A DNA stretch of 64,000 bases from UBA9732 sp963649615. Its GTDB lineage: Bacteria; Spirochaetota; Spirochaetia; Sphaerochaetales; Sphaerochaetaceae. The stretch lies in the NCBI GenBank assembly GCA_963649615.1, contig CAVJIN010000002.1, positions 17,442 to 81,441 of the forward strand, given 5' to 3'. Positions 35,828-44,587 of the stretch are shown piece by piece. A program made the position numbers and the translations under genes. Numbering within the stretch: position 1 is the first letter of the stretch; every line of letters begins with the position of its first letter. The notes under the pieces were generated by a model. It was not told where the DNA came from. It did no database searches and was given only the letters and a program-made list of their open reading frames with translations.

Positions 35828-36685
35828 ATGTTTAATTTTGGTGGCTTTGGAGCCAAACTTAAGTCTCTATTTAGTTTTAAAAAAACTTTAGACGATCAAT
35901 TTTTTGAAGACCTTGAAGATTTACTTATAGAAGGAGATTTTGGTGCTAAAAATGCTATGTTAATTAGCGACGAAGTTCATAAAAGAAAACCAAAAACGGA
36001 AGAAGAGTTTTTGAACATTGTTAAAGAACTGTTGGAAGATAAGATTAATACAATTGAACTTATGCCAGAAAAGGGTAAACTTAATGTTTATCTTTTCCTG
36101 GGTGTCAATGGTGTTGGTAAAACAACTTCTATTGGCAAACTTTCAACATATTATAGCAAAAAAGGTTACAAGGTAATTATGGCTGCCGCCGATACTTTCC
36201 GTGCTGCTGCTATAGACCAGTTAGATCTTCATGCAAAACGCACAGGAACTAGAATTGTTAAACAGGAACATGGTAGTGATCCTGGTGCTGTAATTTATGA
36301 TGCAATTTCAAGTGCACAGGCTAAGGGAGATGATCTCATTCTTTGTGATACTGCAGGAAGAATGCATAATAAAGAAAATCTTGTTAAAGAACTTCAGAAA
36401 ATTGATAAGATAATCAAAAACAGAATTGAACCAGAATGTTATAAAAAGATTCTTGTAATTGATGCAACTACAGGTCAAAATACTATTAATCAGGCACAAA
36501 TCTTCAATGAGGCTATAGGCCTTGATGCTGTTGTTTTAACTAAATATGATTCTACTTCCAAAGCAGGTGCTTTAGTACAAATTGGAATTCCAATTGCTTT
36601 TGTTGGAACTGGCGAGCATTATGAAGATATTCATGTTTTTGACAAGGATGAGTTTTTAACTGGGCTTGCTGGACTTAATAAATGA
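35828..36685 (+). CDS. ftsY: SRP receptor FtsY
   Basis: FtsY is the membrane-associated GTPase that receives ribosome-Ffh complexes. The 285 residues include the N domain, G1 GVNGVGKTTSIGKLS at about 91-105, DTFRAAAIDQL, DTAGRMHNK and TKYDSTSKAGA. It lacks the long acidic A domain of enterobacterial FtsY, as in many other bacteria. Its partner Ffh is at 4601. A ribosome binding site GGAGAG is present, and it overlaps the next gene by four bases. Confidence 0.96.
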   Translation: MFNFGGFGAKLKSLFSFKKTLDDQFFEDLEDLLIEGDFGAKNAMLISDEVHKRKPKTEEEFLNIVKELLEDKINTIELMPEKGKLNVYLFLGVNGVGKTTSIGKLSTYYSKKGYKVIMAAADTFRAAAIDQLDLHAKRTGTRIVKQEHGSDPGAVIYDAISSAQAKGDDLILCDTAGRMHNKENLVKELQKIDKIIKNRIEPECYKKILVIDATTGQNTINQAQIFNEAIGLDAVVLTKYDSTSKAGALVQIGIPIAFVGTGEHYEDIHVFDKDEFLTGLAGLNK

Positions 36686-37551
36686 GAAAAATCCTTCTTG
36701 TAATATTGTTACTCTCATTGGTCTTAACTTTAAATGCTACAGAAATTTATAAATCAAATGAGTTAGGACAAAAGCTAGAATTAAAAAATTCTATTGAACA
36801 AGAAGGTTATTTTCTGGAACTTTCAGATGAGTTTCAAACCATTTATTATAATGGTTCTGTTTATTGTACAATAACAAGCAATGTTACTAATAATATGAGA
36901 ACTGTTACAAAAAACTATTCTTCAGGTAAGGTGGAAACCTACAAGTATGAAGATGGTTTACTAAAAGCGTACTCTAATTCTGATATATCTATAATTTATA
37001 ACTATATAAATAATAGATTGTCTTTTTGTATTCTTAATGATAATGAAATATTCTTTTTACGTTCGGCAAATGATGGCACATTAATTGCTATAAAACGTAA
37101 TTCCAAAGTGGATTTAATTGGACAGTCATATCTTTATCAAAATGGGGACTTTTACGATATTGTCTCAAACAATTTAGTTTTTACTGGTAACTATGAAACA
37201 TTAGATGATGGCTCATTTTCCTTCAATGATGGAGAAAAAACTTATCATTATTCTTCGTTAGGCCTTCTTTTGAGTATTACAAGTGAATCAGAAACTATTG
37301 ATTATTCCTATGAGCATGATGTTGTTTCTTCTATTAAAACCACAAAACTTGATGGTTCTTATAGTATTTCAAAATATGAGAATGGAACTTTAATAAGCGT
37401 AAATGAGTATGATAAATCTGATCTAATTTCTATTTCAACAGACTATTCTAATGGTTCAATAATAAAAACTGTGTATAAAGATGGAAGGGCTGTTGCGGAT
37501 ATTTATTACAAAGACGATAATGTTACCGTTGATACTATAAAATACAGGTAA
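36682..37551 (+). CDS. Exported protein with tyrosine-rich beta repeats
   Basis: Not recognised as a named family. The 289 residues start with a clear signal peptide (MRKILLVILLLSLVLTLNA). The mature part is rich in short repeats of the type YENGTLISVNEYD and YKDGRAVADIYY, with alternating hydrophobic and polar residues, as in MORN-variant or YD-type beta repeats. It overlaps ftsY by four bases and is followed after four bases by an ABC exporter of the LolCDE type, so an envelope role is plausible. Confidence 0.65.
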   Translation: MRKILLVILLLSLVLTLNATEIYKSNELGQKLELKNSIEQEGYFLELSDEFQTIYYNGSVYCTITSNVTNNMRTVTKNYSSGKVETYKYEDGLLKAYSNSDISIIYNYINNRLSFCILNDNEIFFLRSANDGTLIAIKRNSKVDLIGQSYLYQNGDFYDIVSNNLVFTGNYETLDDGSFSFNDGEKTYHYSSLGLLLSITSESETIDYSYEHDVVSSIKTTKLDGSYSISKYENGTLISVNEYDKSDLISISTDYSNGSIIKTVYKDGRAVADIYYKDDNVTVDTIKYR

Positions 37552-37555
37552 GATA

Positions 37556-38749
37556 ATGTTTGTATTCAAAACTGCCATGAGGTATGCATTCTCTAAAAAT
37601 AAAGGACAAAGAACTTCCAGTATTATAATAATCGTTGGACTTGCTTTAGGTCTTATGGCTCTTTTAGTAATTTCGTCTATAATGAATGGTCTTCAAACTG
37701 CACAATTAGACCAATTAAGGGCAATAGAATCATTTGATTTAATAGTAGAAAATGTTGATGGTTCAGCATTAACTGAAATTCAAAACTTAGATGTTGTTGA
37801 TTCTGCATTTAATTTTATACAAACAAGTGCATTACTTGTTGATAAGACTAGTGGTGAAAGTACAACAACCAGAGTAAGAGCATACAGTGATGGTGCTTTT
37901 GACAATGCAAGAATGTCAAATGACTTTCGCATTTATGCTGGTGATGCTAGTGGTTTAATGGTTTCTTACAGTATTTTAAGATCTCTTTCTATAGGTAGTA
38001 ATGATGAGATTAACATTACTTATTTAAAACCGGGACGTACTGCAACTATTGTTCCATATACTACAGGTGTAAACATCACAGGATATTACGCTTCCTCAAT
38101 GACAGAATTTAGTTCTAATACAATATTTGTAGACTATGAATATCTTCTTAATTTAATGGGCAGTAGTTCTGTTAAAATTGCTGTTTATTCAGACTCAAGG
38201 AGTTCCTTTGTTAAAGCTGAGATTTTAAAGCTTTATCCAGAAGCAAAGATAACCACATGGCAAGAATATAATAAAGCTCTTTATTCTGCATTAATGCTTG
38301 AAAAAGCTTTAATGTATGTTTTTTTAGCCTTTATGTTCTTAATTATTTGTGTAAATTTAAAAAATACTACAAGTAGGCTTTTAAAGAACAAACAACAGGA
38401 AGGTGCCATGTTAAGAGCATTTGGAGCTACTCGAAAAATGGTTAATTCAATTTTTCTTGTCCAAGGACTTTCAATTTGTTTAATTGGTGAAGCTTTAGGG
38501 GTAATTCTTGGTTTTTTGTTTATTAGCAATATGCAAGTGATACTAAATTTTGTAGAAACAATAGCTCATTTCTTTACTAGTAGCAGTACAATTCTAGGTC
38601 TCCTTCAGTTTAAGGCTATTATTGGTCCAACTGAGGTTGTATTATCTTGTGTTTTTGTTTTTATTTTAGCTCTAATTTTCTGTTTGGCTGGATGCCATAG
38701 AATTTATAAGAGAGAAATTATGGAGGTCATACTTGATGCATCCAATTGA
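37556..38749 (+). CDS. LolC/LolE-type ABC transporter permease
   Basis: The 397-residue protein has an N-terminal membrane helix (about residues 22-45) after RYAFSKNKGQRTSS, a periplasmic MacB-like domain, and three C-terminal helices of an FtsX domain (about 245-390). LKNKQQEGAMLRAFGATRKMV is the usual coupling-helix region. With the ATPase at 38736 and the second permease at 39440 it forms a LolCDE-like unit that would release lipoproteins from the inner membrane. Several lipoproteins are encoded in this window. No LolA or LolB is seen here. Confidence 0.82.
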   Translation: MFVFKTAMRYAFSKNKGQRTSSIIIIVGLALGLMALLVISSIMNGLQTAQLDQLRAIESFDLIVENVDGSALTEIQNLDVVDSAFNFIQTSALLVDKTSGESTTTRVRAYSDGAFDNARMSNDFRIYAGDASGLMVSYSILRSLSIGSNDEINITYLKPGRTATIVPYTTGVNITGYYASSMTEFSSNTIFVDYEYLLNLMGSSSVKIAVYSDSRSSFVKAEILKLYPEAKITTWQEYNKALYSALMLEKALMYVFLAFMFLIICVNLKNTTSRLLKNKQQEGAMLRAFGATRKMVNSIFLVQGLSICLIGEALGVILGFLFISNMQVILNFVETIAHFFTSSSTILGLLQFKAIIGPTEVVLSCVFVFILALIFCLAGCHRIYKREIMEVILDASN

Positions 38750-39443
38750 ACTTTATGACATTGTTAAAAGATTTAAGGAAACAGAAAAAGGTGAGGGAGA
38801 GATTACTATTCTTAATGGGATTAATTTATGCATAAAACAAGGAGAATCTACAGCTATAATTGGTAAAAGTGGGTCTGGAAAGAGTACTTTACTTCATATT
38901 GCTGGTGGTCTAGATGCGCCAAGTGCAGGCAATGTTTTATGTAACGGAATTGATTTTGCGACATTAGACGACAAGAAACGCTCTGAACTTAGAAATCTCC
39001 ATGTAGGCTTTATTTTTCAATCAAATCTACTACTTGAGGATTTTACTGCACTAGAAAATGTTATGGCTCCAGCAATGATTGCCGGCAAGAAAATAATTGA
39101 CTGTAGGCCTAGAGCTTTGTCATTACTTGAGAAGTTGGGCTTAACTGATAGAATTTCTCATCTTCCAAGCCAACTTTCTGGTGGAGAAAAACAGCGAGTT
39201 GCAATATGCAGAGCTTTAATGAATAAACCTGAAGTTATTATGGCAGATGAGCCAACTGGGGCTTTGGATGAAGAAAATGCTCAGGAAGTTGAGAATATTC
39301 TCCTAGATTTGGTTAAAGAAGAGGGCAGAAGTCTTCTTTTGGTTACTCATAACCAAGAATTTGCTTTTAGGTGCGATAATGTTTATCAACTTAAAAATCA
39401 TGTACTTAGTTTAGAAAAATGCCTTGAGGATAATGAGAAATGA
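38736..39443 (+). CDS. lolD: LolD-like ABC transporter ATP-binding protein
   Basis: The protein has about 235 residues with Walker A GKSGSGKSTLL at about 42-52, the Q loop FIFQSNLLLEDFT, signature LSGGEKQRVAICRAL, and Walker B VIMADEPTGALD. The family is MacB/LolD. I chose the ATG at 38736, nine bases after GGAGG. A TTG at 38733 is also possible. It overlaps the upstream permease by 14 bases and the downstream one by four bases. Confidence 0.88.
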   Translation: MHPIELYDIVKRFKETEKGEGEITILNGINLCIKQGESTAIIGKSGSGKSTLLHIAGGLDAPSAGNVLCNGIDFATLDDKKRSELRNLHVGFIFQSNLLLEDFTALENVMAPAMIAGKKIIDCRPRALSLLEKLGLTDRISHLPSQLSGGEKQRVAICRALMNKPEVIMADEPTGALDEENAQEVENILLDLVKEEGRSLLLVTHNQEFAFRCDNVYQLKNHVLSLEKCLEDNEK

Positions 39444-40609
39444 ATCCATTTGTTAGGTTTTGGAGCATAAGAAGAATTCTCAAAAAAGGTCGGCTTGTTG
39501 GTTGCTTGATTTTGGTTGCCTTAGTTATGGCTCCTCTTGTTTGTGCTCTCATTTTTTCCGAAAGTATGATTGAGGGTATTACTAATAAATATATTTATCT
39601 TTCAGATGGCCATGTTCAAATTTCTAGCTACCAAAATGAAATTTCTTCAATTGATAACAACTTAATTTATTCAAGGGATGAGGTTACAAAGGGTTATGCT
39701 CTTATGTATTCTGCTTCTTCTACTTGTTCTGTACAAGTTAAAGGTGTGAGTTCTTCCTATTTTAATGAGAAACGTCTTGCGCAAGTTTCCTTTGAAACAG
39801 AGGTTCTAGAATCCTCAAATCTTCAAGGCATTGCAATTAGCAGATATTCTGCTAATGCTCTTAATGTTAAAATTGGGGATAGAGTTGCCCTTATGGTGGT
39901 TCCTGATACAGCAAAATCAACTGTAAGACCTGTTTTGGTCCGTGTTGAAGCTATTTTTTACAGTGGTTATGACCAACTGGATCAATTACTTTCTTTTGTT
40001 AGTCTTGATTATGCTAAAACTCTTTTTACCTCAGAAGATGCTACTAGTTGCGAAATTATTGTTCAGGATGATTATTTAGAGAATTTGAAAGATGTTATAC
40101 CTTCTTTGAATGTCTCTGAATCTAAAATTTCTACTTGGGATCAACATAATTTGAGTGTTTATAATAATTTTATTACAAGCAAACAAATGATTTTAATTAT
40201 TTTGCTTTTAGTTGTTATTGTAGCTGCTTTTTATACTTCATCTGTTGCACAGCAAATGATTCAAGATGATATTAAACCTATTTCAATTGCTAAGCTTATA
40301 GGAATGAATGATAGAATGGTAAGAGTATCGGCCTTTATGAGCGTGTGCCTTGTGACGTTTGCGGGTATGCTTATGGGAATTTGTCTGGGCATTGCAATTG
40401 GATATGCTTTGGGGCCGGCTTTAAGTCAGCTATCTCAAATGGGGCTTGAGAGCCTGTCTTTTTATTTACTTGATTTTGAGGTGCAAATACCGTGGAAATC
40501 AGTAGTACTTCTTAGCGTGTGTTTGTTGGTGCTTTCTAATGTGGCGGTTTGGTTGACTTTAAGAAAGACGCGAAAGATAACGCCTATTCGGCTTTTCAGC
40601 ATATCGTAA
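39440..40609 (+). CDS. LolC/LolE-type ABC transporter permease, second copy
   Basis: The 389-residue protein has the same layout as the permease at 37556: an N-terminal helix after RRILKKGRLVG, a large periplasmic domain, and three C-terminal helices with KPISIAKLIGMNDRMVRVSAF as the coupling region. The two permeases probably form a heterodimer with the ATPase between them. It overlaps the ATPase gene by four bases. The gene ends 18 bases before rnz. Confidence 0.82.
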   Translation: MNPFVRFWSIRRILKKGRLVGCLILVALVMAPLVCALIFSESMIEGITNKYIYLSDGHVQISSYQNEISSIDNNLIYSRDEVTKGYALMYSASSTCSVQVKGVSSSYFNEKRLAQVSFETEVLESSNLQGIAISRYSANALNVKIGDRVALMVVPDTAKSTVRPVLVRVEAIFYSGYDQLDQLLSFVSLDYAKTLFTSEDATSCEIIVQDDYLENLKDVIPSLNVSESKISTWDQHNLSVYNNFITSKQMILIILLLVVIVAAFYTSSVAQQMIQDDIKPISIAKLIGMNDRMVRVSAFMSVCLVTFAGMLMGICLGIAIGYALGPALSQLSQMGLESLSFYLLDFEVQIPWKSVVLLSVCLLVLSNVAVWLTLRKTRKITPIRLFSIS

Positions 40610-40627
40610 AACTGGTACTATTACCGC

Positions 40628-41551
40628 ATGAGTTTGGAAGTTTTTGTTTTAGGTACCAGTGGAATGCAACCTCTTCCCGGACGTTTTTTGACAAGTGCTA
40701 TGGTCAGACGGAACGGAGAGTTGTTTTTGTTTGATTGCGGGGAGGGAACTCAAGTTTCCTTAAAAATGCTGAATCTCCATTGGAAACGTATTAATAGAAT
40801 TTTTATTAGCCATATGCATGCAGACCATGTTACAGGACTTCCAGGGCTTTTAATGCTTTCTTCTCAAGTAGACCGTACTGAACCTCTGTATATCTACGGG
40901 CCAGAAAAGCTTAAGGATTATATCGATGCTAATAGACGCCTTCTAGATATGTACATCAACTATGAGATTAAGTTTATTGCCGTGCATCCTGGCATTATTG
41001 TTGATACCAAAGATTATACTGTTGAAGCTGTACCTCTTTTACATACAAAACCCTGCATGGGATATGTTTTTACTGAAAAAGATAGGCCAGGGGAGTTTAA
41101 TGTTGATAATGCAAAAGCTCTAAATGTGCCTTGTGGCCCAATGTGGGGAGAACTTCAAAGAGGCTTCAATGTTACTCTTGAAGATGGTACTGTTATAACG
41201 CCTAATCAGGTTCTTGGAGAACCAAGAAAAGGTGTTAAATTTGCCTACATCACTGATACAATGTACTTAAATTCTATTTCAAATCATGTTAAAGATGCAG
41301 ATTTACTGCTTTGCGAGGGAATGTTTACTAGGGATTTATCTGAGGATGCTTTTGAGAAAAAGCATATGACTAGTACTCAGGCTGCAACAATTGCTCGAGA
41401 TGCAAATGTAAAAAAAATGGGACTGATTCATTACAGTCCCAGATATATGGATAAGGAGTTGCATGCTCTCAAAGATGAAGCCTGCGAGGTGTTCGCAAAT
41501 ACAGTTCTCTGTAAAGACCGCTGTACTTTTGAACTTTCTAATCCAAATTAG
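40628..41551 (+). CDS. rnz: Ribonuclease Z
   Basis: RNase Z trims the 3' ends of tRNA precursors, which matters here because the tRNAs seen lack an encoded CCA. The 307-residue metallo-beta-lactamase-fold protein begins VFVLGTSGMQPLPGRF. It has the metal motif HMHADH at residues 62-67 and the later GLIHYSPRY segment. The stop overlaps that of the convergent gene by four bases. Confidence 0.93.
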   Translation: MSLEVFVLGTSGMQPLPGRFLTSAMVRRNGELFLFDCGEGTQVSLKMLNLHWKRINRIFISHMHADHVTGLPGLLMLSSQVDRTEPLYIYGPEKLKDYIDANRRLLDMYINYEIKFIAVHPGIIVDTKDYTVEAVPLLHTKPCMGYVFTEKDRPGEFNVDNAKALNVPCGPMWGELQRGFNVTLEDGTVITPNQVLGEPRKGVKFAYITDTMYLNSISNHVKDADLLLCEGMFTRDLSEDAFEKKHMTSTQAATIARDANVKKMGLIHYSPRYMDKELHALKDEACEVFANTVLCKDRCTFELSNPN

Positions 41552-42624
41552 TTAATCCAATCCTTTATTAAATCTTCAAAACTCATGTCACTTCCAGCTT
41601 CCATGGTTCTCATTTCATATGGAGTATCGAGTTTATCCAAAATCTCTTTAGCTTCGTCTGAACCCTCAAAAGGAATAACAACAACTGTGTTATCTCCATT
41701 ATCAATGCACTGGCCAGCTTCACCTAATAGAAGTGTTACAGTTGAAAATTCTGCAGAAACAAGAGCAAGAGTCAAATCATAACCAAAGTCCTTTGCACTA
41801 TCATATTCAGCTTCAGTAGCCTGTCTAGCTGGACTTCCTTCATATTCTTTGAAACTCTGTGTTGCAGAGGCATCAACTACAACAGCAACTTGACCTGGTT
41901 GTAAAACAGGGGCTGGCTCTTCAACTGAAGTATCTTCAATTTCTTTTTCAGCTTCTTCAGTTTCTTCTTCAGTTGCTTCTTCCTTTTCTGGCTCTGGAGC
42001 AGAAACAGGTTCTGGCATTGGTTCAGGAGTAGCCTGAAGATTTTCAAATCCTTGAACAAGTTTCTCAACCGCACTGGAAAGAGCTTCTATTTGAGTTTCA
42101 ATGCGTACAAAATGGTCTGCATAGATGCCTTTTGGTTCCTCTACTGGGATTTCAGCTTCTTCAGCTGGCTCCTCAGTTGCTTCTTCAGCTATTTCTTCTA
42201 CTGCCGGTTCTGCTTCTGGAACTTCTTGCTTTTCTTCAGATAATTGTTCATCAAAGATTGAAACAAAAGGAGTAGTTTCAGTTACTTGAACTGGAGCCAC
42301 AGGTTTTTCAACTGGCTGAGAAGCCATCTTTGCAGGATCATCTGCAGGATTTTCAAACAGCTGGTGTTCGTATGCGTTTGGAGGAAGTTTATCCTCTTCA
42401 CTCTCATCATCATTGTCATTTTGACCCAACATTGATGCAATGACAATCAAGGTAATTCCAATAAGAAGAGGGAAAATTTTTACAGCCCAGCTGTAGACTT
42501 CACTCTGACTGACCTGATACAGAGGAATAAAGTATTTGATTGCGGCAAAAGTAAGGGCAGCAAAAATAACTAAAACAACTAGAACGGTTATCAATGCAGT
42601 CCTAGACCCTTTTTTCTTGCTCAT
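41548..42624 (-). CDS. Membrane-anchored protein with long Glu/Pro-rich linker
   Basis: Not recognised. The ATG at 42624 has GGGGAGG upstream and gives 358 residues, whereas the longer frame to 42642 lacks such a site. Two hydrophobic segments lie near the N terminus (about 11-33 and 45-68). A linker very rich in Glu, Pro, Ala and Val follows (about 90-230), then a compact C-terminal domain of about 110 residues beginning QVAVVVDASATQSFKEYEG. The domain is probably cytoplasmic if both helices insert. It converges on rnz and is divergent from the FtsB-like gene, a position that would suit an envelope or division-related role, but this is a guess. Confidence 0.65.
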   Translation of the reverse strand: MSKKKGSRTALITVLVVLVIFAALTFAAIKYFIPLYQVSQSEVYSWAVKIFPLLIGITLIVIASMLGQNDNDDESEEDKLPPNAYEHQLFENPADDPAKMASQPVEKPVAPVQVTETTPFVSIFDEQLSEEKQEVPEAEPAVEEIAEEATEEPAEEAEIPVEEPKGIYADHFVRIETQIEALSSAVEKLVQGFENLQATPEPMPEPVSAPEPEKEEATEEETEEAEKEIEDTSVEEPAPVLQPGQVAVVVDASATQSFKEYEGSPARQATEAEYDSAKDFGYDLTLALVSAEFSTVTLLLGEAGQCIDNGDNTVVVIPFEGSDEAKEILDKLDTPYEMRTMEAGSDMSFEDLIKDWIN

Positions 42625-42698
42625 TAGAGAACCTCCCCACATTATATAGCACTTTTTTTTATTACAATTTATCGTTATTATATTCTTTTAGAGGTTTT

Positions 42699-43208
42699 AT
42701 GGCAAGAAAATATAGATTCCTATTGCTACTTCTCATTGTTTTAATGGTCTGTTCTTACAGTTTGTTATCAGCTTTTTTTGGAAAAACAGGTTATTTAGCT
42801 AATCAAGAACTAAAGAAACAACTGAAAATTAACGAATACCGGCTTGACAGAGATGAAGTTGAACTAGAGAATCTTAGAATCCAAGAAGAAGAACTTTCCA
42901 CTGAAGATGGTGTTAGGTTTGCAGCAATGAATCTTGGATACAAGGTTGAAGGGGATGATGTTTATCAATTTGAGACTGTAGATGAAGTTCATAATGTCTC
43001 AAATGATATAAACAAAGATTCTGACGTTTCAACTTTGAACAAAAGTTCTTATAAGCCTTGGGGATTTATGAAACTCTTTTTTGTTTCATTTGTGTTTTCG
43101 TTGGCTGTAACTATTTTGATTTGGATATTTAGAAGAAAAAGGAAAGAGGAAAATGATTCTCAACAAAATGAATCCGGAGACTTTGGAAACGGTTTCGGCT
43201 TTAATTAG
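42699..43208 (+). CDS. FtsB/DivIC-like septum formation protein
   Basis: The 169-residue protein has an N-terminal membrane helix (about 6-25), a short coiled coil (LANQELKKQLKINEYRLDRDE), and the FtsB/DivIC-type downstream motif with the GVRFAAMNLGYKVEGDDVYQFE pattern (abbreviated here). Unusually, a second hydrophobic segment (about 125-146) and a charged tail follow. The family links division proteins at the septum. GAGG precedes the ATG. The 3' end overlaps tsaC by 56 bases. Confidence 0.75.
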   Translation: MARKYRFLLLLLIVLMVCSYSLLSAFFGKTGYLANQELKKQLKINEYRLDRDEVELENLRIQEEELSTEDGVRFAAMNLGYKVEGDDVYQFETVDEVHNVSNDINKDSDVSTLNKSSYKPWGFMKLFFVSFVFSLAVTILIWIFRRKRKEENDSQQNESGDFGNGFGFN

Positions 43209-43731
43209 AGACGGCGGAGTAGTTGTACTTCCTTGCGACACAATTTATGGTCTTTGTGCAGCAAATCATATTGGTGAAAAGGCTTTAATTGATCTTAAGG
43301 GTAGGCCAGAGGACAAACCATTTTTAATTTTAGCCACAATAGACCAGGCTAAAGAGCTTTGTGTTTCAATTCCTCAAGACATTTTGGATACTTGGCCTGC
43401 ACCACTGACTGTTGTACTAAATACCAAAGATGGTAAAAAAACCGCAATAAGAGTTCCGGCAGATCCTTTCCTCCAAAAAATTCTAGTTGAATCAAATACT
43501 CCAATATATTCTACCAGTGTTAATATGGCTGGAGAACCTTCATTATTGGATTTTACAGATATTTCTCAACGCTTTGAAGCTTTTGTAGATTGTGTTGTTC
43601 GAGACAAAGAAATTCAAGGCAAGGTACCTTCAACCCTAATTGACGCAACTGTTCGTCCTTATAAATTACTTAGAGATGGTGCTTTTGACGCTACAACGTT
43701 AATTGCAAATTCAAATCAGGACGTAGTTTGA
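43153..43731 (+). CDS. tsaC: Threonylcarbamoyl-AMP synthase (TsaC/YrdC)
   Basis: This enzyme makes threonylcarbamoyl-AMP for the t6A modification of tRNAs reading ANN codons. The 192 residues carry the YrdC motif VVLPCDTIYGLCA at about 24-36, LKGRPEDKPF and SVNMAGEPS. The ATG at 43153 has AGAGG just upstream. It starts inside the end of the FtsB-like gene, a 56-base overlap, and its own end overlaps the convergent chorismate mutase by 41 bases. Confidence 0.93.
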   Translation: MILNKMNPETLETVSALIRDGGVVVLPCDTIYGLCAANHIGEKALIDLKGRPEDKPFLILATIDQAKELCVSIPQDILDTWPAPLTVVLNTKDGKKTAIRVPADPFLQKILVESNTPIYSTSVNMAGEPSLLDFTDISQRFEAFVDCVVRDKEIQGKVPSTLIDATVRPYKLLRDGAFDATTLIANSNQDVV

Positions 43732-44056
43732 TAGCTTCTTTTAAATAGACATGTTGAATTTTTTCAATTTCTTTCTCAGTACAGACCATCATTCTAATTA
43801 TAAGAGGAAGAGAGCCAACAATATCGGCTTCTTGAACACAAAAAAGAGGCACGCTTTGGCATAGACCAGCTTTGCGGAGACCTGTAGCGCTATTCAAACT
43901 ACGTAAATCTTTTGTATGTGAGATAAGTAGAAAAGTAATGTCGCTTTCTTGAATTCCATTGCAAGTAAGGATTTGCGAGAATAGCTCACAAGCATTGGTG
44001 GAGATTTCTTCAGGAGTATCGGACACGCAAGAAATTGCGCCACGTATAGCTTTCAT
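43691..44056 (-). CDS. aroH: Chorismate mutase, AroH type
   Basis: Converts chorismate to prephenate on the way to phenylalanine and tyrosine. The 121-residue protein matches the monofunctional AroH family in length and in its opening MKAIRGAISC, followed by a LLISHTKDLRSLNSATGLRKAG segment (in outline) with the conserved arginines and a C-terminal VYLKEAIKLRPDL. It is coupled by a four-base overlap to the small membrane gene upstream and overlaps tsaC at its 3' end. Confidence 0.88.
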   Translation of the reverse strand: MKAIRGAISCVSDTPEEISTNACELFSQILTCNGIQESDITFLLISHTKDLRSLNSATGLRKAGLCQSVPLFCVQEADIVGSLPLIIRMMVCTEKEIEKIQHVYLKEAIKLRPDLNLQLTL

Positions 44057-44397
44057 AGGGTTACCTCAAAACCGTTGATAACTAATGTAGATAAAGTGCT
44101 CATTATTACCATAACAAGAATGCTAAAAATAATGCGTAGGAGACAGCAAAAAAATAATCCAGCCTTAAATCTATGATCGATAAAAATAAGAATTATTGAG
44201 ATAAGTAAAAGCCCAGCAGAGATTACTGAAACGGTTAGTCCTATTGTGTTAGTTAAGTTTACTACGTAGGCAACAAAGTTTGAATCAAGTTCGTACCAAA
44301 AGGATGATGCGTAAAGGCAAAAAAGCAATAAAAAAACGAGAAAAATATAGTTGCAAATTGTATTTGTTATGTCTATCACTCGTCTTGATTGAAGCAT
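44053..44397 (-). CDS. Small integral membrane protein
   Basis: Not recognised. The 114 residues have three strongly hydrophobic segments (about 15-30, 47-72 and 83-105) and a basic N terminus. It overlaps the chorismate mutase gene by four bases, which supports it as a real gene. No Shine-Dalgarno sequence precedes the ATG. A TATTAT box at 44409-44404 would begin the transcript at the ATG. Confidence 0.6.
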   Translation of the reverse strand: MLQSRRVIDITNTICNYIFLVFLLLFCLYASSFWYELDSNFVAYVVNLTNTIGLTVSVISAGLLLISIILIFIDHRFKAGLFFCCLLRIIFSILVMVIMSTLSTLVINGFEVTL

Positions 44398-44521
44398 GCC
44401 ATAATAATAACAAATGGATTAGATTTGTGGAACAGAAATGAAACATTCTAATAAAATTGCGTAAATAAGCAAATTTCAGCCAAAAAAATTCCAATTTAAG
44501 TAAAATAATTGATTAAAATTG

Positions 44522-44549
44522 TTGCCAACTATCAAAAGTGGTGTAAAAT
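44522..44549 (+). promoter_or_regulatory. Candidate promoter of the DUF1015 gene
   Basis: TTGCCA (44522-44527), a 16-base spacer and TAAAAT (44544-44549). AGAGGT serves as ribosome binding site before the ATG at 44588. Confidence 0.5.
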
Positions 44550-44587
44550 AAATTTGATTTTCTAAATAAAGTTACTAAGAGGTTACT

